Origin: Lentimicrobium sp.
GTDB taxonomy: Bacteria; Bacteroidota; Bacteroidia; Bacteroidales; Lentimicrobiaceae
Assembly (NCBI GenBank): GCA_023957275.1
Contig: JAMLHF010000039.1
Coordinates: 1-42,801 of the forward strand
DNA length: 42,801 bases
Reading direction: 5' to 3'
The translations under genes and the position numbers were made by a program. The stretch's first letter is position 1; each line of letters opens with the position of its first letter. Below, in pieces: positions 17,798 through 26,400 of the stretch. The notes below the pieces were generated by a model. It did not search any database. It saw only the letters and a program-made list of their open reading frames with translations, and was not told where the DNA came from.

Positions 17798-18775
17798 ATG
17801 ACGCCCTCACTCAATGAAATAAAAGCTCCGGTCGGGGAACACATTGCGGAATTTGAAAAGAGATTCAGGAATTCGATGCGCAGCAATGTGCCTTTACTCG
17901 ATCGCATTACCACTTATCTGGTAAAACGGAAGGGAAAGCAGATCAGGCCGCTCTTTGTGTTTCTGACGGCTCAGGTATGCGGGGCAGTCAATGACGCGAC
18001 GTACAGGGCTGCATCATTGATCGAGCTTTTGCACACTGCAACCCTGATCCATGATGACGTAGTGGATGATTCAAATGAACGCCGGGGTTTTTTCTCTCTC
18101 AATGCTTTATGGAAAAACAAAATATCTGTTCTGGTAGGTGATTATCTGCTCTCTAAGGGATTGCTCCTATCGCTTGATAATAATGATTATGAATTGCTGA
18201 GGATCGTTTCGGATGCAACCCGTGAAATGAGCGAGGGAGAACTGCTGCAGATAGAAAAAGCGCGCCGACTGGATATCAGCGAGGATATTTATTTTGAGAT
18301 TATCCGGAAGAAAACCGCTTCGCTGATCGCTTCATGCTGTGCCTGCGGGGCTGCCTCCTCAGGTGCGGATGCAGATACAGTAAAGAAGCTTCACCTTTTC
18401 GGGGAACTGACCGGTATCGCTTTTCAGATTAAGGATGATCTTTTCGATTACAGCAAAAGCTTCGATACGGGCAAGCCCAACGGCATTGACATCAAAGAGA
18501 AGAAAATGACCCTCCCCCTGATATATCTGCTCAATAACAGCACCTGGCTTGAGAAACGCAGGATTATCAATGTTGTGAAAAATAACAATGATAATCCCCG
18601 CAAGGTGGCTGCCCTGATACAACAGGTAAAGGAAACCGGAGGTATTGCCTATGCAGAGGAACGCATGCTGGCATACAGGGAACAGGCATTGGATATTCTT
18701 CGCGAATTTAAGGAAAGTCCTGCCAGGGAATCACTTGAAAAGCTGGTTGTGTTTACTACCGAGCGCAAAAGTTGA
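17798..18775 (+). CDS. polyprenyl diphosphate synthase (trans-isoprenyl transferase, long chain)
   Basis: This 325-residue enzyme condenses isopentenyl diphosphate onto an allylic primer. The first aspartate-rich motif is 'HDDVVDDSNERRG' (Asp86, Asp87, Asp90) and the second 'IKDDLFDYSK' (Asp213, Asp214, Asp217). 'GKQIRP' holds the IPP-binding lysine/arginine. Small residues (Ala81, Thr82) sit four to five positions before the first motif, which in this family allows long products, so a quinone side-chain synthase (octaprenyl-type) is likely. The frame opens earlier, at 17759, but the -7 box lies inside that extension, so I use MTPSLNEIK as the start. It is convergent with the histidine kinase, with 13 bp between stops. 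Confidence 0.94.
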   Translation: MTPSLNEIKAPVGEHIAEFEKRFRNSMRSNVPLLDRITTYLVKRKGKQIRPLFVFLTAQVCGAVNDATYRAASLIELLHTATLIHDDVVDDSNERRGFFSLNALWKNKISVLVGDYLLSKGLLLSLDNNDYELLRIVSDATREMSEGELLQIEKARRLDISEDIYFEIIRKKTASLIASCCACGAASSGADADTVKKLHLFGELTGIAFQIKDDLFDYSKSFDTGKPNGIDIKEKKMTLPLIYLLNNSTWLEKRRIINVVKNNNDNPRKVAALIQQVKETGGIAYAEERMLAYREQALDILREFKESPARESLEKLVVFTTERKS

Positions 18776-18788
18776 GTTAAAAACGGGA

Positions 18789-19841
18789 TTAAGCTTTTTT
18801 CATCGTAAATGCAAAGGTCGTGCCTACGCCTTGTGTGCTGCGTACATGAATGGTCTGGTCATGGGCTTCGATAATGTGTTTAACGATAGCCAGCCCAAGT
18901 CCTGAACCGCCCTGCTCACGGGAGCGCCCTTTATCCGTCCGGTAAAAACGTTCAAATATACGGGGTAAATCTGCCTCATTGATCCCATTGCCGTTGTCGG
19001 TTACTTCCACAAGGATATTCTCATCCATGTCAAAAAAACTGATCTTGGTCGATCCATCCTCCTGGTTGCCGTATTTGATCGAGTTGTCGATAAGGTTGAT
19101 CAGGACCTGGCGCAACCGCTCCTTGTCGGCAAGAATATAAACCGGTTTTTCATAGTTGCCGCCGAAGTAAACGGTATTGTTTCTTTTTCTGGCTTTGATT
19201 TCGAGAAATTCCATTACTTCACGGGTTAGGGCCAGGATATCCGTTTTTTTCAGATTGAGCTGAAGTTCGCTGGATTCAAGTTGTGAAATGGTTTCCAGAT
19301 CTTCAACAATGGCGATCATGCGGTTGATGCTTTTTTCGGTGCGCAGAAGGTACTCCTTGTTGATGCTGGGATCTTCCAGCCCGCCGTCAAGCAACGTAAG
19401 CACATAACCCTGAATGTTGAAAATGGGTGTTTTCAATTCGTGGGAAACATTACCCAGAAACTCCCTGCGGTAATTTGCCATTCGTTTGAGTTCTTCAACT
19501 TCCTTGCTTTTTGTTTCCCCCCACTCAGCAACCTCCTGATAAACGGTTTCGATTGTTTTTCCCTTGAAAGAGGAAGTCTTGTCGTTATCCTTAGAGATTT
19601 TACGGTTTCTGATGGTTTTATATATCAGCCTGATTTTCTCATAAATGAATTTTTCAAGGGTGTATCTGAAGAGGAAGTTGGTAAAGACAAAAAGTACCAG
19701 TCCTCCTCCGGCGATAAGCCACCAGCCTGAAGCAGCAGGGAAAAGGAAGGTAAATAACATGCCCAGCACCAGGAATAACGCAGTGATCAGCAGCGCATTA
19801 TTTAGCGCGAGTTTACGGGGATTGGAAAAGTCTATATTCAT
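18789..19841 (-). CDS. sensor histidine kinase (PhoR-like)
   Basis: This 350-residue inner-membrane kinase has two N-terminal membrane helices (about 15-34 and 41-58) with almost no periplasmic loop between them. A coiled linker follows, then the HisKA domain with phospho-acceptor His134 in 'NVSHELKTPI' and a HATPase domain with N-box 'LINLIDNSIKYG', G1 'VTDNGNGI', F-box 'FERFYRTDKGRS' and G2 'GGSGLGLAIVKH'. The missing sensor domain suggests it senses a membrane or partner-protein signal. It follows its response regulator by 26 bp on the same strand, so the two form an operon. PhoR-like is a resemblance, not proof of phosphate sensing; no pst/phoU genes are nearby. Confidence 0.94.
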   Translation of the reverse strand: MNIDFSNPRKLALNNALLITALFLVLGMLFTFLFPAASGWWLIAGGGLVLFVFTNFLFRYTLEKFIYEKIRLIYKTIRNRKISKDNDKTSSFKGKTIETVYQEVAEWGETKSKEVEELKRMANYRREFLGNVSHELKTPIFNIQGYVLTLLDGGLEDPSINKEYLLRTEKSINRMIAIVEDLETISQLESSELQLNLKKTDILALTREVMEFLEIKARKRNNTVYFGGNYEKPVYILADKERLRQVLINLIDNSIKYGNQEDGSTKISFFDMDENILVEVTDNGNGINEADLPRIFERFYRTDKGRSREQGGSGLGLAIVKHIIEAHDQTIHVRSTQGVGTTFAFTMKKA

Positions 19842-19867
19842 ATCGGACCGGAATTGTTTGTGATTGT

Positions 19868-20551
19868 TCAGGCTTCGAATTTATAACCAACCCCTTTGAT
19901 GGTTTTAATATTCTCAAGCCCTATTTTTTCACGGATTTTTCTCACATGCACATCTATGGTACGGTCACCGACGATTACATCGTTGCCCCATACACTCGAG
20001 AATATTTCTTCCCTTGAAAATACTTTATTTGGACGTGAAGTAAGCAGCAGAAGCAGCTCAAATTCTTTTTTCGGAAGCGAGATTTCTTTACCGTCTTTTA
20101 TTACAACATACTTCTCCCGGTCAATGATCAGATCGGCCAGATTTACCGGCTGATCATGAGATTTTTTACTCCTGTATCGTCGCAGCAATGCTTTTATCCT
20201 GCTTGTGAGCACTTTCGGTTTGATAGGCTTTGTAATATAATCGTCAGCGCCGGCTTCAAAACCAGCGATCTGCGAATAGTCCTCGCCCCGGGCAGTCAGA
20301 AAAACGACAATGGTATCTGAAAAACCGGGGAGCAATCTGATTTCACGGCAGGTTTCAATTCCATCCATCTCAGGCATCATTACATCCAGAATAACCAGCT
20401 GGGGGTTTTCACTCCGGGCCAGCAGCAAGCCTTCGCGCCCGTTTCTGGCCTTCAGTACATGGTATCCTTCTTTTTTCAGATTGTAGCTGAGAAATTCCAG
20501 CACATCCGGTTCATCGTCAACAAGAAGAATCTTAAATTGGCTGTTTTCCAT
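19868..20551 (-). CDS. response regulator, OmpR/PhoB family
   Basis: This 227-residue two-domain regulator has a receiver with the acidic pocket 'LLVDDEPD' (Asp12, Asp13), phospho-acceptor Asp56 in 'LVILDVMMPEMDG', Thr86 and Lys108 ('YITKPIKP'). The winged-helix DNA-binding domain ends '...TIDVHVRKIREKIG...IKTIKGVGYKFEA'. The frame is open 11 codons upstream (to 20584), but the -7 box covers that region, so MENSQFKILL is the probable start. It is first in the operon with the histidine kinase. Targets are unknown. Confidence 0.95.
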   Translation of the reverse strand: MENSQFKILLVDDEPDVLEFLSYNLKKEGYHVLKARNGREGLLLARSENPQLVILDVMMPEMDGIETCREIRLLPGFSDTIVVFLTARGEDYSQIAGFEAGADDYITKPIKPKVLTSRIKALLRRYRSKKSHDQPVNLADLIIDREKYVVIKDGKEISLPKKEFELLLLLTSRPNKVFSREEIFSSVWGNDVIVGDRTIDVHVRKIREKIGLENIKTIKGVGYKFEA

Positions 20552-20581
20552 AAAGGGAGAATACTTATCAGACAGATTTAC

Positions 20582-20589
20582 CAAAATTA
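20582..20589 (-). promoter_or_regulatory. -7 promoter box TAATTTTG of the two-component operon
   Basis: Exact TAnnTTTG match on the minus strand, 30 bp before the chosen ATG at 20551. It overlaps the alternative upstream ATG at 20584, which argues against that start. Confidence 0.55.
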
Positions 20590-20800
20590 CTCGAATTTTG
20601 ACGAATTCTTACTTATTGTCCGCTGTATTGCAATATTTTATTCAATGATGATTTTTTTGGCCTGATTTTTTATTCATTCCTGATGCAAGCGGTTAGGAGT
20701 TATAAAACCGGAAAGCAGTTTTTTGATACAGGCAAGATAATCTGACTGCATAACAAAACGGTGAGGTCCACGTTATAATCTGATCTAAAATTGCTAAAAA

Positions 20801-21418
20801 ATGAAAGTGATCATTTCCGTACTCGCGCTTTTTTTGACTTTGCAGGGATACAGTCAGCCAGCTCCGGGGCACAATGCCGTTATTGTGGCGGAAACCCCGG
20901 TTCATTGCCTGAATGAAGCGGAGAAAGAACTTGCTTCAGCGATCAATGCATACAGGAACATGAACAAACTCGCTCCGGTTCCTTTGTCGGTTTCCTTGTC
21001 GCAGGTGGCCAGGCTGCATGTGCTGGACCTTTCAGCAAATCATAAGATTGGCAGCAGATGTAACATGCACAGCTGGTCATCTGATCCGCGATGGAGTTCA
21101 TGCTGCTATACCGATGATCACCGCAGAGCCTCCTGCATGTGGGATAAGCCGCGTGAATTAACCAGTTACACCGGTGACGGCTATGAAATCGCTTTTTACT
21201 CAAACCATGATTATGCCTCGGAAAGGGATTTTGCGCTGGATGCCCTTGAAGGGTGGAAGAGCAGCCGGGGTCATCATGAACTGATCATTAACCGGGGCAA
21301 ATGGAAAACGGCAGACTGGAAGGCCATGGGTGTCGGTGTTTATGATGGATATGCCGTAATATGGTTCGGGGAGGTTCCCGACCCCGAAGGTGTGCCTGCA
21401 GGATGTTCTGACGAATGA
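20801..21418 (+). CDS. secreted CAP (SCP/PR-1) domain protein
   Basis: This 205-residue protein has a signal peptide (MKVIISVLALFLTLQGYSQ). The CAP fold is marked by 'LASAINAYRNMNKLAPVPLS', 'LSQVARLHVLDL', 'HSW' and 'GYEIAFYS', and by the late 'KWKTADWKAMGVGVYDGYAVIWFGE'. Cysteines are enriched in the middle (CNMHSWSS, SSCCYTDD, RASCMWDK), suggesting disulfides in an exported protein. CAP proteins in bacteria are poorly understood, and proposed roles include lipid binding or peptidoglycan-related activity. The next gene follows 52 bp downstream on the same strand and may be co-transcribed. Confidence 0.88.
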   Translation: MKVIISVLALFLTLQGYSQPAPGHNAVIVAETPVHCLNEAEKELASAINAYRNMNKLAPVPLSVSLSQVARLHVLDLSANHKIGSRCNMHSWSSDPRWSSCCYTDDHRRASCMWDKPRELTSYTGDGYEIAFYSNHDYASERDFALDALEGWKSSRGHHELIINRGKWKTADWKAMGVGVYDGYAVIWFGEVPDPEGVPAGCSDE

Positions 21419-21470
21419 AAATTGGTTACCTTTATTTCCCGAAAGAAATTGTTTTCCGAAACTAAAAGAG

Positions 21471-22076
21471 ATGAAGGTATTTTTTACATTATTGTCGGTT
21501 TTAATTTGCTTAGCCTCAGGTATTCAGGCTCAACAGTTTTCCGGAGGCTTGAAAGCGGGACTTGCCGGTAGTCAGGTTGCCGGGGATATGTATTCCGGTT
21601 ACCACAAAGCGGGTATAAACCCGGGTGTCTGGGTTAGCCTTGCCACGGGAAAGCGGTCCTCAGTGCAGATGGAACTGGGGTATATCCAGAAAGGCAGTCG
21701 GGAGAATCCCGATGCTGAGCGGAACCGTTATGATACCTATATCATGCGCCTCGGATATATTGAATTGCCCTTTCTATACAGGATTAACTACAATGAGTTG
21801 TTTGGGTTTGAAGCCGGTCTGGCCATGAATTTTCTGATCCATCAGAAGGAGACCTTTAATGGTTATGAAACCGTTGAATCGCCTTTCAGGGGGCAAAATC
21901 TTTGTTTTGTCGGAGGCATGTCCATTCGCCTGAACGAACGCATACGGTTCAATGTGCGCACCGACAACTCACTGTTCTCTATAAGAAAAAACAGGGTTTC
22001 GGGCGATGTGTGGCGGTTCTGGGGATACGGACAGTTCAGCGATGCGCTGATACTTTCCGCATACTATACTTTATAA
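21471..22076 (+). CDS. outer-membrane beta-barrel protein (OMP_b-brl_2 / 'PorT-like' family)
   Basis: This protein is 201 residues from MKVFFTLLSVLICLASGIQA; the frame runs 27 codons further upstream, but only this Met gives a signal peptide. The mature part is made of alternating amphipathic strands: 'GGLKAGLAGSQVAGD', 'KAGINPGVWVSLATG', 'SVQMELGYIQKGS', 'YIELPFLYRIN', 'FGFEAGLAMNFLI' and a final 'LILSAYYTL'. This is the pattern of small 8-stranded Bacteroidota barrels. Such proteins are often auto-labelled PorT family; that label does not show it is the T9SS component PorT. A bidirectional terminator follows the stop. Confidence 0.87.
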   Translation: MKVFFTLLSVLICLASGIQAQQFSGGLKAGLAGSQVAGDMYSGYHKAGINPGVWVSLATGKRSSVQMELGYIQKGSRENPDAERNRYDTYIMRLGYIELPFLYRINYNELFGFEAGLAMNFLIHQKETFNGYETVESPFRGQNLCFVGGMSIRLNERIRFNVRTDNSLFSIRKNRVSGDVWRFWGYGQFSDALILSAYYTL

Positions 22077-22107
22077 AAAAACCGGCTTTTTCAAGGCCGG
22101 CTTTTTC
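22075..22107. terminator. bidirectional rho-independent terminator
   Basis: AAAAACCGGC and GCCGGCTTTTT pair around a T-rich loop between convergent genes ending at 22076 and 22123. Confidence 0.85.
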
Positions 22108-22122
22108 TTATACAAGAACTTC

Positions 22123-23031
22123 TCATTGTAAACCCGGTTCAATTTTTCTGACGTTGTAAGCGACTTCTTCGCCGCGTTCGTTACGCCTGATTTCGAATTC
22201 AACCATGTCGCCATCCATAATTTCATTGAAGTTGCCATCGAGGACATCTTCGTAATGGAAAAACAGGTTGTTGGGCGGAAACGCGATAAATCCGTATCCA
22301 CTCTTCATATTGAGGGTGCGGCTGCGTTGTACGCCTTCAGGAACCGGTTTGTTGATGTATTTCATCCTGTTTTCATCCTGTTTGTCAAACAGATTCGATA
22401 TTACCGCGTCATTCTTGTTCAGCCGGTTATCGATCAGTTCGTGCATGGCCACAGGATAAGTCACCTCCTCCAGTAATTCCTGGGAGGTACGTGTTACACT
22501 TTCACGTCCGTTCATGTCCTGATACCTGAAATCCCAGCTCAGCAGCATGACCCTTGTTCCAAGCGTATTGAGTTTCCGCACGAGCGGAACGTAATCTCCG
22601 TCGGATGCGATAAGCACCAGTACATCAAATTTTTTGAAAACGGTCAATTCGTAAGCCTCGAGCGCGAGCCAAACGTCAATCCCTTTTTCCTCACGTTTTC
22701 CACCACGCATGCGTAGCGGCAGGTAATGTGTAATTACCTTTTCTCCCATCAGGATATCATCAAATATCCTCTCAGCGTAAAGCTTGTTTTCGCTGCTCTG
22801 TGCTTCGTAAGCACTTAACCTCCCCCGGAAGTAATGTGAATCAACAATGTGGCACAATTTAACGTCAATCCCCTCTTCCTTCGAAACACGGCTGCGGATG
22901 AAGTTATGCAATCCCTCAATACTTATCCGCGCATTACGTTCGTGTTCGTAGTAATAATAATTACTCACATGAAGAAAATAATTGCCATCATAAAAAACGC
23001 CAATTTTGATCATACTATTCGTGTCGTTCAT
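22123..23031 (-). CDS. NYN-domain (PIN-like) ribonuclease fused to a cold-shock-type domain
   Basis: This 302-residue protein has an N-terminal NYN/LabA-like nuclease domain. Its conserved acids lie in 'GVFYDGNYF' (Asp15), 'KGIDVWLALEA' (Asp119) and 'LIASDGDYVPL' (Asp144, Asp146), with the usual 'LNTLGTRVMLLSW' strand after it. A linker (about 175-235) leads to a C-terminal OB/cold-shock-like domain with RNP1-like 'KSGYGFIAF' (243-251) and RNP2-like 'NLFFHYEDV' (255-263). I infer a cytosolic RNA-processing or RNA-decay enzyme that uses the cold-shock domain to hold RNA. A -7 box at 23119-23126 would give a leader of about 84 nt, long for this region. Met7 (MIKIGVFYDG) is an alternative start. 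Confidence 0.9.
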   Translation of the reverse strand: MNDTNSMIKIGVFYDGNYFLHVSNYYYYEHERNARISIEGLHNFIRSRVSKEEGIDVKLCHIVDSHYFRGRLSAYEAQSSENKLYAERIFDDILMGEKVITHYLPLRMRGGKREEKGIDVWLALEAYELTVFKKFDVLVLIASDGDYVPLVRKLNTLGTRVMLLSWDFRYQDMNGRESVTRTSQELLEEVTYPVAMHELIDNRLNKNDAVISNLFDKQDENRMKYINKPVPEGVQRSRTLNMKSGYGFIAFPPNNLFFHYEDVLDGNFNEIMDGDMVEFEIRRNERGEEVAYNVRKIEPGLQ

Positions 23032-23118
23032 TTTGATATAAAATAATGGTTAGAAATAATAGAAATTGATATTTATCTTAGCTTTTATGCTCCCAATGTC
23101 GTTTTTACCTTCAATCAA

Positions 23119-23126
23119 CAAAGATA
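23119..23126 (-). promoter_or_regulatory. -7 promoter box TATCTTTG of the NYN gene
   Basis: Exact TAnnTTTG match on the minus strand. The predicted 5' leader is about 84 nt. Confidence 0.45.
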
Positions 23127-23396
23127 CTCAATAAATTAACTATTGGTTTCGATATTGCTTAAAAAGTGTTAAAAAAACACTTCTTCTACGATCAGATTAT
23201 GTAAAATGCTTTTGATATCCTTTACCGGCAGGCCATTTTAAGAGGGCTTCTTTTTCATCCTGAATGAAATCTTTTCGTGATATTTACGCAGGAGCAGTTT
23301 GCTGGCAGCAGGTAAAATCACAACATTTATCCGGCCCGGAGAGGTGAACTGTATTCTCTTCAGGACATCAAACCTTATGGTCCTCTATTTTAACTT

Positions 23397-23431
23397 TAAT
23401 AAAAGTGGCCGGTACCCTAAGCACCGGCCAC
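23397..23431 (-). terminator. terminator of the C25 peptidase operon
   Basis: A perfect 9-bp stem, GTGGCCGGT (23405-23413) with ACCGGCCAC (23423-23431), is followed on the minus strand by TTTTATTAAAG. It lies 22 bp past the peptidase stop. Confidence 0.8.
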
Positions 23432-23453
23432 AGTAGAAAGAGTTAATATCTGA

Positions 23454-26400
23454 TTAGTGATTCACGATCAGTTTTACGTACTGACGGATGTTATTGTTCT
23501 CTACCGAAAGTATGTAAATGCCATTCGGAACTCCTGAAAGGTCGAGTTCTGTTAAACCTGCAAACGGAGATGTCCGGGTCATCAGTTCTTTACCTGCGGT
23601 ATTGAACACCCTGAGGGTTGCAGCCCCGGAGAATCCATCCAGAAGAATATTGAAATGGCCGGTTCCCGGATTCGGAAATACCTGTACCGATTGTCTCTTT
23701 TCAGGATTGATCACTCCCATGCAGTAATCCACGGTTATATATCCTTCTTTCACAATGGTCTGGGATGATGTTCCGTCACTGATGGTCAGGGTGACATCAT
23801 AAATGCCGGGTTCACGATAGGTTACCACCGGATTTTGCTCATTGGATGTGTCAGGAACTGCACCGGGGAAACTCCACGCCCATGAGATGACGTTACCAGC
23901 TGAGAAATCCGTAAATTCAATTTCTTCAAGTTCACAAACCTTTGTTTCGGAAGCAATAAAGTTGGCAAGTAACGGGGCTGAACTGCTAAGTCCGAAGAAG
24001 TTGATGTACTCCATCATCAGCGAGTCTTTTACCGAGCGGCTGTCGCTGTCGCGCAGCCCGCCGAATTCAAATGATGATCCGATGGTTCTGTAGTTACCGC
24101 CGTCGTATGCGATGGCTGTGAAGTACTCAGGTAAGGAATTCCTGAAAAGTGGCACAGCATTTTCGAGGGGCAACAGGCGGTCGATGTAATTGTTGTCGCC
24201 CTCGAATTCAAAGGACATGTTCTCTGCCATGGTTCCGCTCTCGCCGTTCAGGGTTTTAAGGTCACCGCTGCCGTCAGTATCTCCATCAATCATAAACATC
24301 GGATGAGCCGGGGTTGGGTCGTTATATGCCCAGGTATCCCCGCCTTCCAGATAAACCTTCCCGCCTGCATTCATGAAATTAGCCAGGGCCTGCCCCTGGG
24401 CGTTGGTCAGCACGGCATTGGAAGTATAGGTGCCGAGGCAGACGAAAATCGACTGATACGGTCCAAGGATCAGGGGCCATGAAGTGAGGTAATCTGCTGT
24501 CACCGAAAGATTGGTAAGACAATTCCTGATTACCGGACCTGAATTATGATTTCCGTCAAGGTCGATGATCAGTACCGGGATTTGTCCGATAACCAGACTG
24601 ACGGGTGCAGTTGAAGTGAAAGCCCCGCCTGCCGACATGGTAAATAAAAACTGAGCGGTATGGCCAGTAGGTGTTGAAGGCAGCGCTGTAACCGTAAACG
24701 CGGCGCTTATGGTCTCGTATCCTCCTACCGTGCCATAGCTGACACTGTCGGTGTGTATGATTACATTGGGGTCGTCGGTGCTGAGCAGGCCATATACGTC
24801 CGAAGCAGGCGCTGTACCGGCATTTACAATGGAAAGGTTCAACTGGAAAGTTTCACCCGGATCGGCTTTGCCATTGTTGTTACCGCCTTCATCGGTGAGG
24901 ATGTTCCCTGCAAAGTTGAGCACGACAGAATGTGCAATTACATTGAAGTTTCCTGACCAGTCATTTTCTCCGGCAACAATGGTGTAAGAGAATGGAATGG
25001 CATATCCGTCGGGGACATCGCTGCTCACACTGAAACCAAAAGCATCAGCAACAGCGGCAATCTGGCCTGCAGCGATCAGCGGATAAACTTCAACTGTATC
25101 GGTAAGGGTAATATACGGGTCGGTGCAGAAAATGGTCACAATTGCGTTCTCAACATCTTCGGTTCCGACATTTTTCAGTCCGAGGGCCATCAGCACCGAT
25201 TCGTTGTAATCCAGCTGCTGGTTATTATTTCCTGCGGCATCATTGATGCTGTAGTTGTTATAAACAACATAGGGGCCTTCCAGCGGGAGTACATCGATAT
25301 CAGCAATATAGGGGATGTGATTAAAAGCGGTTACCGCCAGTTTCATTGTCCCTACGTTGGTGAGGGTCGGTATTGTAATGTTGGCTGTTCCGCCATTGAC
25401 AACGGCTGTACCGAGGATTTCTCCGTCAAGGGTGAGGCATGCCAGCGCCCCCTGGGTGTTGCAGGTTATTGTGAACTGGTTTGAACCGATAAAAGCAACC
25501 GGATTATGATTTACACTCAGGTCTTGCGGTAAAGCAGTTCTGACCATCAGCGAAGGATCGCCGAAAATCAGCCAGGTGTCTGTCATTTCTGCGCCATCAG
25601 CACCGTAAGTATCATTCATTTTCATACACCCGTTCATAGAAATCCCGCCGAAGGTACGTTTGATGTTATCTTCGTAAGATTCCACCAGAATATCGACCAT
25701 ATCATCCTGCCCGTCCATGGGAGGATTCCAGCTCTGATTGATGGTAGACATTAATGTAGCAACTGCCCCGGTAGGTCCGTTGGCATTGGATGCCCTGAGC
25801 CAGGCTTCAGCAAAGCAGGTGTTGTTGAGAAAGTCTCCGTTGACACAGGCCACAGACCATATAAAGGGCCACATATTGTTGTTGGAGAGCCCGTTTACGC
25901 CGCTGTTTGAGAAACCGGTTGTACTCCATGATGTCTGGCTGCCGTGGCCAACATAATTGATGATGCTGCGTCCTGCATTCACTTCAGCTGACACATGTCC
26001 TGAATTCGGATTTCCCGGAAGGTCTTCGCCTCCCTGGCTTCCGTCATAGAGTTCACCGACAGCCGTGTAGGTATAGCCTATCAGGTCGGTACGGATATTG
26101 CGCATGTGCTGCCAGTCGTATTCGCCGTCATCGCCGGGACCTTCGCTTGAAGCTATGCCGAAGCCACTTGAAAACCAGTCGACGTTTACATCGGGGTTTT
26201 GCTCATAAGCAATGCTGCGGTTCACCTGAGTCTGCACCTGTGCTGAGTTTTCGGCAGAAAAGCGGCCAACAAAGACTTCAGGATAGTGATCGTTTCCGGC
26301 AAGGTAACCGTAAGCATGATCGGACGGGCCTCCGATATTTCCGGTGGTCACCGTGGGAACCTGAGCGTGGTCGCCGACCAGCAGCAAGAAGGTTAATCCG

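Larger units (their letters stand above)
23032..23453. other. 422-bp intergenic region
   Basis: This AT-rich region holds the promoter and leader of the NYN gene at its left end, a small hairpin AAGTGTT-5-AACACTT (23164-23182), and the terminator of the C25 peptidase gene at its right end. I see no coding frame in the middle part (23190-23400). Confidence 0.4.

Noticed and set aside
21471-22076. Assignment as the T9SS component PorT
   Set aside because: Only general small-barrel features are seen; no other T9SS machinery genes are adjacent, so the narrow name is not supported.
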